Source: Zygnema cylindricum (lineage: Eukaryota; Streptophyta; Zygnematophyceae; Zygnematales; Zygnemataceae). From it: a stretch of DNA of 64,000 bases. Location of the stretch: NCBI GenBank assembly GCA_037447655.1, contig JBBHKE010000533.1, positions 1 to 64,000 on the forward strand, read 5' to 3'. The notes beneath the pieces are model-generated. The model did not search any database and was not told the DNA's origin. It saw nothing but the letters and a program-made list of their open reading frames with translations. Below are positions 1 through 9,420 of the stretch, piece after piece (position 1 is the first letter of the stretch; every line of letters begins with the position of its first letter). Made by a program: the position numbers and the translations under genes.

Positions 1-380
1 ATTTAATATAGCATTCAGTGCAGTATCCACTAATATTTGGTTCGGTTTTCTGTTAAATAATTTGTGAAATTTACGAATTCAACTTTTTCTTCAATAACTA
101 GTTTAGTATTTGATTCAATACTTAGTTTAGTATTTAGTTCAGCTTCCTAATAAGTAAAAAGTTCGGTATAAGGTTAATATTCATTTCAGTTTTCAATTCG
201 ATATTTTTTTTGTTTCAGTTGAGTGTCGACTACATTATTGAGTTTAGAATTCACTGCAATACTCAGTTTATTTTTCAGTTCAGTATTAGTCAATTCATTG
301 TTTTGTCCAATAGTCGGTTCAATAACTCATCTCGATTATGAATTCAGTTTTTAGTCGGGTATCGAGAACATTATATAAAT
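1..380. repeat. A/T-rich cryptic repeat
   Basis: The sequence is built from loosely repeated variants of TTCAGTTTAGTATT and TTCAATTC without a fixed period. No open frame or RNA gene is visible. This is low-complexity intergenic DNA. Confidence 0.5.
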
Positions 381-399
381 CAATATTTATCTAAGTTCT

Positions 400-575
400 A
401 ATGCCCAAAAAAAAACTAAAAAAAAAAAATATCAAAATAATATCTCATTATCAACAACATTTAGTGGATGTTCAGTATGAAAATCAACATTCATTCAGGT
501 TCCCATGCCCAAAGAAACCCTTAAAAAAAAAAAAATCAAAACAAAATCTCATTAGCAACAACATTAAGTTAGTGG
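400..575. repeat. Imperfect direct repeat, two units
   Basis: Two units of about 70 bp begin at 400 and 503. Each starts ATGCCCAAA, runs through a long A tract, and continues with ATCTCATTA, CAACAACATT and TTAGTGGA. The short open frame here is only lysine-rich A-tract translation and is not taken as a gene. Confidence 0.6.
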
Positions 576-1217
576 AATTTATATAAATGACATTGAGTTT
601 GCATAGTACCCCAATAATGTGATATTAAAGGTTGTAAAAATATTATTTAACAAATAGTAGAACACACTCAAAGTACAAAGATTAAGCATTTTCAAATATT
701 GAACAAAATGAGTTGTTTGATATTTTGCCAATCTCAATTCGGGAAGCAATACCGATACACATCGACCTGCTTTTGATTTATAAGAGATATATGCAAGACT
801 AAATATAGTAGAGTCGTCAAAGATAAAACAAAATTACTTGCCAGAATTATCAGGCACATAGGTAATGAGCTAGTTGGGGAATCTTATTGAGGATGGTATT
901 CACGCGTGAAATATTATTATTCTGTAGTGTGTTTTTTTCTAAAATGTGTTTTTTTCTAAAATCGGATAGAAGACCAAAATATGACGTAAATATTTAATGT
1001 TCTTTATCAAATGACTGTTAGTACGATAGCTCCAACATGCAACATTTTGACTAACTCCTACGCTTCCAAACTGGGAGCTTTTTAATGTTAGCCAAGTCAA
1101 ACGAGAATAACAACAATTCTAACAAATTCTTTTTGAAAGCATACAATTGTTTAATATGATCAACTTTGTGGATACCAATGTGGAATTGGACGGGAAGGTG
1201 CTTCTTTAGCATCTTAC
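576..1217. other. Intergenic, nothing recognised
   Basis: A/T-rich sequence with no open frame, RNA gene or repeat that I can support. Confidence 0.5.
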
Positions 1218-2110
1218 TGAAATTCTGTGGTCTCCATTAACCCACAAAATTAGCAGCCTATGTAATGCCTCTAGGATAATATTTGCCCTTTTCACTTTCT
1301 CACTCAATAAGTGCCGCCCATGCAAAAAAATATTCTGACCACCCTCACCCCTGTGAGAACAAGACTCCCTTGAGTTAAACGCAAAAAGAATCACTGAATT
1401 TGCTCCCTTGAGCAGTAAGTTATGGCTGGCCAAAGATGGCCTATAAATAGAAAAGGTCACTTAGAGAGAGGTGCCTCAAATACGCTAAGTCCCTTAACTC
1501 CTATTCACAACTACCTACTACTCTACCCTAGGCCAATCAAAAGAGTGTATAGTACAAAAAGGTACAGTGGCCGATTGTACTTCTTGTACGACCATTGTAT
1601 AACATGGCCTTTTGGTTGACACTTGTCAACTTGGGAGCCATCGTTCCTCCTCCCATCTTTCCCGGCGTCCAATGGTGTGTCGCCACATGGCAAAGCGCGC
1701 CACGTTGTCTAGAAGCCGCCGAAGATTCATTCGGGTTTGGCGGGGGCGAAGAAGGCCGTCCGATCAGATATTTTACACGGTTAGATTCGCGTCAGCGAGC
1801 GCCGTGTGACTATAGATGTCGTTTCGTCAATTTTGGTCTGTTTAAGTCAAAGTGACGTTTCAATAACACTTTAATTAATAACCGAACCATATACGTGTAT
1901 CGTTTTGTTAACGCCTAAGTGGATAAGGCGTACATCTACATAGTACTCCGTAGATCCAGGTTCAAATCCTGCTAAAGGCAGCATTTTAGTTATCTACCAA
2001 TACCAATCTGCCTGTTTTTCCTGACTATGGCGGCAGCTATGGTGACTCTCTCCCTCTCTTTACTATAGAGTCTAAATTAAGAATTGAATATTAATTACTT
2101 CTTTTCAACA
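1218..2110 (-). mobile_element. Diverged solo LTR, copia family 3, TSD CTTAC
   Basis: The sequence starts TGAAATTCTG and ends TTTTCAACA. It is a diverged relative of the minus-oriented LTRs at 33,105-34,159 and 42,294-43,352, with matching blocks such as CCTCTAGGATAAT and AATTTGCTCCC. The 5 bases on both sides are CTTAC (1,213-1,217 and 2,111-2,115), as expected for an integrated LTR. No internal domain follows on either side, so this is a solo LTR left by LTR-LTR recombination. Short open frames inside it are incidental. Confidence 0.85.
1912..1971 (+). other. tRNA-like module inside solo LTR (antisense to the LTR)
   Basis: Three stems are visible: CGCC/GGCG (1,912-1,915 with 1,927-1,930) closing a D-loop-like TAAGTGGATAA; ATCTAC/GTAGAT (1,934-1,939 with 1,950-1,955); and CAGG/CCTG (1,957-1,960 with 1,968-1,971) closing TTCAAAT. 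GGTTCAAATCC (1,959-1,969) is a perfect RNA polymerase III B box. There is no acceptor stem and the middle loop is 10 nt, so it is not a functional tRNA gene. The same module lies at the equivalent place in the other family 3 LTRs. A captured tRNA or tRNA-derived SINE is the likeliest origin. Confidence 0.55.
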
Positions 2111-2258
2111 CTTACCTCATTGTGCAGCGTGCAGATGTTTGCGCAAAGGAGGTAAAATAGAGATTCAAAGCCCGAGGAAATTTCCAAAGAGGCAACCGTA
2201 CAAAAAGGCAACGGAAACTTTAGCAATGGACAATAGCCATGGACAAACATTCATGGAT

Positions 2259-2515
2259 AGAGGGTAGGAAAGGTCGGCGTCTACAAAATGTCACAAAAAT
2301 TTATGCGACGTCACAATCAGTTTTGAACAATTCGGTGCGTCATCACAAATTGTCGATGGTGACAACAGTCACCGGCGTTGTCGACGTATACAATCGTCAC
2401 AAACTTAAGTAACAACTTCAAGTAAACACATACAAACACCTGAAATCCAAGTCCGCCGGATCCGCGCTAAAATACAAAGTAAGTTTGCTAAGTTACAATT
2501 ACATAGGGTCGTACC
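2259..2515. mobile_element. Harbinger-like element, 3' remnant
   Basis: The sequence matches the 3' part of the elements at 53.9-57.1 kb, including GACGTATACAATCGTCACAA, CCGCCGGATCCGC and AATACAAAGTAAGTTTGCTA. It ends at the terminal sequence ACATAGGGTCGTACC directly before TTA, the target trinucleotide used by the family. The 5' part is missing. Confidence 0.65.
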
Positions 2516-2518
2516 TTA

Positions 2519-4261
2519 ATTCGTATCTTCACACTCAGCGACACATCAAGTGACACATGGTGACATGGGCACTAGAGTGGATCAAAGCTATGTTGAAAGA
2601 ATTTCCCATTTCATACACATAAAATTAATGTACCGCTTCTAGTGACAACAATTTTGTAAGAAGACATTGTAATATGACAATCTTTCGTATGTAAAACATA
2701 AACATGCGCCTTAACAGAAAAAAGAAGCATGACAAATAAACACACACACTATATATGTTTCTTTTACATTATTTAACTATACAAAAACGTCATACAAAAG
2801 TTTTATTTTTCTTCGATTAATTACATTTATGTGTAGAAAACTAAACCCTTACAAGATAACATTGCTATGTCACAAGAGTTTTTACTCACATATATACAAG
2901 CACAAATTTAAATAACACCATCAATTTTGGGAAAAAACCGTTGTGTAGTTAAACAATCAGTTTTTATCCGTTCAGTAGATTTTCTGTGTTTTTTTGGGAC
3001 GAGAGAGTTCACATGTTCCTTTTGTTGAAAGGCACACCCTTGCATACATGATTTGGTTCAAACAGGTGCCTTTTTGGTTTACATTCAAGTGTATTTTATG
3101 TTTTCGTTTTTTTTGGGATGGGATGAGAGAGCTCACCCATTACAATTGATTTTGTGTTATCCTTCCTTTTCTTTTTCCTTTCCTTTTTAATAGATTTTAT
3201 ATTATTTAAATTAGATAAAAGAAGCTCAACCATTTCCTTGGTAATTTTTGCTCGAACATATATTAGTCGTTTAGAGTTAAGTTGTTCCATATTATCTAAA
3301 AGAGGAGCGGAGCCCGTGCGGTTCCGGAATTTTGAGGAATTCCACGTTAATTTATTTATTGCTACTCATTTTTCTTTATGTAAAGCGATTTGGTGGATCA
3401 CTCCCTTTCTTGTGTCTTGTATCTCGACTGTTTTCCCTTTTCTTCAATCCCTTTGATGGATCCTTTGCCGATCTTCCTCGAGCCTTTCGGATCCCGGTTT
3501 TTCTTGAGCGATTTTGACTTAATCGAATTTCCTCTCGATCCGATTTGATCGACGCCGACGCCTCGACCTACTTCCAATATTCCGACTTTAATTTTCTCTC
3601 TTCCCTCCTTTCATACTATTCGGCCACCTTAAATACCGCTTTAAATAACAACATTTTAAAGCAAGAACTAAAAGAAAGGAAAATCAATTTCAAATAACTG
3701 TAATACTAAGAACTTGATAACATATCATAAATAAAAAATACAAAAATATTAAATTACAAAGCATTTTCTGCACTTATCCTTCCTACTATATTCCTTAATC
3801 TCTCGTTCCTTCTTTTCTCCACTTTTCTGTCCACTCCCCCCCCCCCCCTCCCCCCTTTCGAGAAGCTTATTACAATTTTCCTTCAAAGTTTTCTTCAGGA
3901 TAAAGTACAAGTTAAAGAAAGGATGAAAAGGGGTGTGGCTCCAAGCTGCTGAATGAAATTTTTCAATAAGTACATGCAATTCACGTACACGTACATTCAT
4001 ACATGTACGGCTCCCTCCGTACTTGGAACTACTTTTTACTTCTGTACTTTACCATACACCCCGTACGCGAATGGAAGTACGGACAGTATGAGACAACGTT
4101 TTAACTGGTGAAAGAATTGGGTTTCAACTAAAACCTTCCAACAGTAAAAACGTTTTGTCTTTTAACACTGCTATTACCGTGGAGTTAATGAATTGTTAGA
4201 GTTAGTACTCTTTAAAGTTAACTACAATAAATTACGTTTTGCCACGTGGCTGATTAAGGAC
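2519..4261. other. Intergenic, no gene seen
   Basis: No coding region, RNA gene or mobile element is supported. It contains a homopolymer tract at 3,836-3,855 (13 C, one T, then 6 C) and T-rich stretches. Short open frames at 3,096-3,517 are composition artefacts. Confidence 0.5.
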
Positions 4262-5046
4262 CACACGAAATTTTGTTATTAACTCTTCTTGTCAAATAGC
4301 ACTCGCTCGAGCTGGCAACTTCATATATTATGATATCCACTCTAATATGGGTGGACAATGTCCTAAGTTACTTGCTAACACATTTCCAGAGCTCACTAAA
4401 GAGAGATAGACTCCACAGAGTAATTTAATCCTATTATTCTTCACCTGGGCTCAAGCCATCCTTTTGCCTATGTGACTAGATATTCTCCATCGACATTTTG
4501 CACTTTGACCTGCTTAAAACCCACACCATAATTATCTTCAACCACAATCATGTTTATTCCTCAATATTTTAGGAGGTTAATTGAGCAATACAACATATCA
4601 TGATGCTCTACTGCTTGGTAGGAGCAACAACAGAAATAGGTACGTTTATATCCAAAATCTTGTTCAGTTTAGTCAGTCACATCCCCTGGAAAGGAAAAAA
4701 ATGATCTTAGCAAATGCAATTTAATTTCTTTGCTTATTCAACAAATGGGGCGATACACGGAGACGTACTCCAACAAGCTACTTTATGTCAAATTGTGAAA
4801 ATAGTCCTGTGACAGCTGTCACCTTTCATCATTCACTCTCCTGTTGCTACTCCTAGTCACCTTTAACAAAAAAGACACTGAAAAAAATAATATCTACAAC
4901 AGCAAAACAACACAATACTAAGAAAAACAATAACTGAAGTCCAAAATCAGACACGGGATCAAAATCAAAATGGTCGCCTAGCTAGTTCTCCCAGACCCTA
5001 ATGGATGTACTTTCTAACTGGGAACTCGGTCGGTTAAAGAAAGTCT

Positions 5047-6524
5047 TCAACTGCTTGGAAAGCTCGTATATGGGTCACCAAGAGTAGCCATATTGCCCGA
5101 TCTCGAGAAAACAATCTGCACAAACAAAAAAAATAAAATAAACACTCAAACTCTAAATACAATCAATTGATCTCCTTGACTTCTGAACTCACTGCTCACT
5201 CGTCCTAACTTAAATTGACTCCAGTTTTTTGCTGCTCAACAGTAATTACATATTTTTTTGTCATTGTAATCAAAGTGATAAAAAAAGGAAGTTAAAAGAG
5301 GGAGAGTTTCTGTTAGAAAAGTCACCTGAAGGTCGCCCAAAGTGCAAGTTTTAAAGCCAGCCGCACAATAGACAAAGTAGTAGTCCCACATACGAATGAA
5401 CTGATCGCTGAAACCCATTCGCATAATATCTCTGGAAATCCCAAAGTGATCAGGGAGAAATCAGTGAAACTATTTATTTTAGATTTTCCTTGTTCTGATT
5501 GAGAAAATATTGTTTTTGTTTCTTTTTTGTGTTGTTTTGTTTTCTTTTATTTTGTGATTTTCATTAACAAGTTACAATTGCGCTAATGATGCTACACCGC
5601 GCATCGTTATTAGTGTCAAAGTCACTAATTTGGGTTCTTAAAATTTTGATTTTTTTCCTCAAATAGGATACATGATTTTAATTTTTCCTTGACGTTAATT
5701 GAGGTACCGTACAAAATAGCGTAAAGAACTAAAGTTCAATAAGATCTAAATAGCGTGCTGTACGGTCGATGTCAGACCGTACATAAATGTACCTTTTCAA
5801 GTGAAAATTTTACAAAAAATGAATTAAATCGGACGCGTTCGCATAGGAACGTGCGCTAAAAAAACGGGATTGGTCTGACATGTAAATTAGTCTGACATGT
5901 ACGGATATTTATATTTCACTACGGTGTACTATTTTTTATATTTTGTACGAATACATATAATAATGTATATAATCCACAGAAAAATTTCCATTTTTGCTGT
6001 TCCAAATTAGCGTTAACACTGAAATTAGAATAAACCTTTTTTTTTTAATTTTCAAATTCTTAATTAGCGTCAATGACGGTATATTTACTTACACACTATT
6101 TAAACTTTGACACTAATAACGATGCGCGGTGTAGACTGCGCATCGCTTTTAGTGTTGCACTGGTACATCAGAAAGTTAGATGCCTCTGACTAATAGCGAT
6201 GGGAAGTGTAGTTTGTGCTAATATTTATGCAAATCGACTAAATTATATTATTAGTGGACTATATTATTAGTGGTATGGCCGAGCTTTGTCATTCAGAGCA
6301 GAAGCGACTCTTCTTTCCCTTCTAATACTACAAGTGAAGGGCATCTTGCAAATACGTTCTTTGTCCCTTGTAAAAGAAAGGGCATCAGGAAAACAAGAAA
6401 AACAAGTTCTAAAGAATGGTAATTGAAAAGAAATGTTACATACCCTTTTCGCTGGAGAAAATTGTCTCTCCACCTCAGCAACGTCGTCGCATAGTGGGGT
6501 CCGATATTCTCCATGTGTTCCACA
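5047..6524 (-). CDS. Duplicate terminal exons of cyclopropane fatty acid synthase gene
   Basis: Three exons in minus orientation: 6,524-6,444 (81 nt, VEHMENIGPHYATTL), 5,431-5,326 (106 nt, MGFSDQFIRMWDYYF) and 5,115-5,047 (69 nt, ending TSFPSS and TGA). Acceptors (GCAG, CCAG, GCAG) and donors (GTATGT, GTGACT) match the proximal copy. Against exons at 9,128-8,104 there are two differences in 256 nt, both synonymous (AGA/CGA and ACG/ACA), while introns are clearly diverged. No preceding methyltransferase exons accompany this copy, so alone it cannot encode an enzyme. It may be an alternative 3' end reached by splicing past the proximal exons, or a relic. Confidence 0.75.
5595..6131. mobile_element. 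TA-flanked inverted-repeat element (Tc1/mariner-type MITE)
   Basis: The 537-bp element has near-perfect terminal inverted repeats of about 27 bp beginning CACCGCGCATCGTTATTAG. It is flanked by TA on both sides (5,593-5,594 and 6,132-6,133). The paralogous block at 8,634-8,640 reads GCTAGACTGC without it, giving a precise empty site. No transposase frame is present, so it is non-autonomous. TA duplication fits the Tc1/mariner superfamily; this assignment rests on the TSD only. Confidence 0.9.
6134..6208. mobile_element. Remnant of older related MITE
   Basis: The ends GACTGCGCATCGCTTTTAG and GCGATGGGAAGTG resemble the terminal repeats of the 537-bp element next to it. A TA follows at 6,209-6,210. 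The middle is deleted relative to the 197-bp orthologous copy at 8,636-8,832. Confidence 0.6.
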
Positions 6525-6812
6525 CTGCATTGGACATATCACCGTCTGTTACTGAAACGGAACTGATAGGCATCATTATTAGTGTGAACCACACTAAATT
6601 CCAAAGCACACATCATGGATGTGGACCCAGGGATTTAAAAGGAAAAACAAGAAAAACAAGCGTGAATGAAGAAGACCCCTTGTTAACTGTAGTTCTAAAG
6701 TGAGGAAAATACGTTTTACAGTAAAGTTTACACATTTTTATTTGAACTTAACAAAATATTGATTAAACTAGTAAACTTTTGAGCTAAAAACAAAGGATAC
6801 GACAAGAATTTT

Positions 6813-7324
6813 TGTCATTGTTTGTTCAGTTTTAATCTTTGATTGCCCGGGTATAACAAATCATAACTGAATCTAATCCAAAATTTCCATACAAATAATG
6901 CCAAGAGTGATATTTAGAATAACAATCCAGAAGTGCCATTCCCTCCACATGTTCCGTTGATATAGGAGATCATGGAATTGGGTCCAAAAGTGGCGATTTG
7001 GACGAGCATGTGATGTGTGGCATGCAGCAAAGTGTAATTTGTTGTTTTCAGTATAGTGAGTTTATTGTCCGTTATATTCCTATCCCAGAAGCCTGTTTTA
7101 TGATGATGACAAAATTAGCATCTTCTTTAGTGTGCATATAGTCAATTTTGCTAAATCAAACAACAGACGAAAAGGTAAAAGTACAGAAAAGGTAGAATTG
7201 CAAGAGGTCCGGTTTTGTTGGAGAAAGGGGTGCAAGCGGGTCGACTGATTCATGATCGAGAAGTACCAGGCATAGATGTAACTTTCTATACCCATGTCAG
7301 GTACTAGATAGGGTGGAAGACACG
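6813..7324. other. Spacer between the duplicated blocks
   Basis: Unique sequence separating the two tandem copies. No gene or repeat is supported; the short open frame at 7,098-7,295 has no recognisable similarity. Confidence 0.5.
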
Positions 7325-9420
7325 ACAGATTTTGTTATTAACTATTCTTGTCAAAAAATACTCGCTCGAACCGGCAACTCCTTATATTATATTATCCACT
7401 TTGACAGTGTCTAAGTTACTTGCTAACACATTTTCCAGAGGTTACTTTAAGAGAAAGAAATCCTTATTCCAGACTCCGCAGAGTAATTTGATACTATTAT
7501 TCTTCACCTGGGCTCAAGGCATCTTTTTGCCTATATGACTACATATTATCCATCAACATTTGGCACTTTGACCTCCTTGAACTCATAATTATCTTCAACC
7601 ACAATTATGTTTATCCTCATTTTTTTAGGAGGCTAATTGAGAGATGTAATATATCATGATGCTCTACTGCCTGGTAGGATTGCAACAGAAATAGGTGCGT
7701 TTATATCCAAAATCTTGTTCAGTTTAGTCAGTCACATCCCCTGGAAAGGAAAAAAGTGATCTTAGCAAATGCGGTTTAACTTCTTTGCTTATTCAACAAA
7801 TGGGGCAATACACGGAGACGTAAATTCCAACCAGCTATTTGATGTCAAATTGTGAAAATATTAATGTGACAGCTGTCACCTTTCATCAGTCACTCTCCTG
7901 TTGCTACTCCTAGTCACCTTTAACAAAAAAGACACGGAAAAAAATAATATCTACAACAGCAAAATAACACAATACTAAGAAAAACAATAACTTAGGTCCA
8001 AAATCAGAGACAGGATCAAAATCAAAATGGTCGCCTAGCTAGTTCTCCCAGACCCTAATGGATGTACTTTCTAACTGGGAACTCGGTTGGTTAAAGAAAG
8101 TCTTCAACTGCTTGGAAAGCTTGTATATGGGTCACCAAGAGTAGCCATATTGCCCGATCTCGAGAAAACAATCTGCACAAACAAAAAAAAGAAAATAAAC
8201 GCTCAAACTCTAAATACAATCAATTGATCTCCTTGACTTCTGAACTCACTGCTCGCTCGTCCTAACTTAAATCGACTCCAGTTTTTTGCTGCTCGACAGT
8301 AATTACACATTTTTATGTGAATGTAATCAAAGGGATAAAAGAAGGAAGTTAAAAGAGGGAGAGTTTCTGTTAGAAAAGTCACCTGAAGGTCGCCCAAAGT
8401 GCAAGTTTTAAAGCCAGCCGCACAATAGACAAAGTAGTAGTCCCACATACGAATGAACTGATCGCTGAAACCCATTCGCATAATATCTCTGAAAATCCCA
8501 AAGTGACCAGGGAGAAATCAGTGAAACTATTTATTTTAGATTTAAAATATTGTTTTTGTTTCTTTTTTGTGTTGTTTTGTTTTATTTTATTTTGTGTTGT
8601 TCATTAACAAGTTTACAATTGCGCTAATGATGCTAGACTGCGCATCGCTTTTAGTGTTTACCAATTTTCAAGCAGTCAAAATGACTTTTTCTAATCGCAC
8701 AATTTTCCGATTTTCAATCGTGTCACCGTGATTGAAAGGGAAGACATTTACCTTTATATTGCTTGCCTGAGAAAAAAAGCACACTGGTAGATCAGAAAGT
8801 TAGACGCCTTTGACTAATAGCGATGGGAAGTGTAGTTTGTGCTAATATTTATGCAAATTGACTAAATTATTAGTGGTATGGTCGAGCTTTTGTCTTTCAG
8901 AACAGAAGCGACTCTTCTTTCCCTTCAAATACTATAAGAGAAGGGCATCTTGCAAATACGTTCTTTGTCCCTTGTAAAAGAAAGGGCATCTGGAAAACAA
9001 GAAAAACAAGTTCTAAAGAATGGTAATTGAAAAGAAATGTCACATACCCTTTTCGCTGGAGAAAATTGTCTCGCCACCTCAGCAACGTCGTCGCATAGTG
9101 GGGTCCGATATTCTCCATGTGTTCCACACTGCATTGGACATATCACCGTCTGTTACTGAAACGGAACTGAAAGGTATTATTATTAGTGTGGACCACACTA
9201 AATTCCAAAGCACACTATGCATCATGGATGTGGACCCAGGGATTTAAAAGGAAAAATACGAATAACAAGCGTGAATGAAGAAGACCCTTTGTTAACTGTA
9301 GTTCTAAAGTGAGGAAAATACGTTTTAAAGTAAAGTTTGCACATTTTTATTTGAACTTAGCAAAATATGGATTAAACTAGTAAACTTTTGAGCTAAAAAC
9401 ATAGGATACGACGAGAATTT
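7325..9420 (-). repeat. Proximal copy of tandem segmental duplication
   Basis: Direct repeat partner of 4,262-6,812. It holds the terminal three exons that lie in sequence with the rest of the gene, plus about 780 bp of 3' flank, and lacks the 537-bp element found in the distal copy. Confidence 0.9.

Larger units (their letters stand above)
4262..6812 (-). repeat. Distal copy of tandem segmental duplication
   Basis: This block is a direct repeat of 7,325-9,420. It contains the last three exons of the cyclopropane synthase gene with introns and 3' flank. Shared landmarks include TTTTGTTATTAACT at the left edge and ACTTTTGAGCTAAAAAC at the right edge. It is longer than its partner mainly because a 537-bp inverted-repeat element (5,595-6,131) is inserted here. 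Introns differ at many places between copies. Confidence 0.9.

Noticed and set aside
1912-1985. A functional tRNA gene
   Set aside because: T-arm and B box are good, but there is no acceptor stem and the middle loop has 10 nt; the module is part of an LTR family.
6267-9247. Plus-strand frames at 6,416-6,703 and 9,020-9,247, and alternative minus frames over the same exons
   Set aside because: They are shadows of the 81-nt synthase exons and their introns; only the spliced frame matches the enzyme family.
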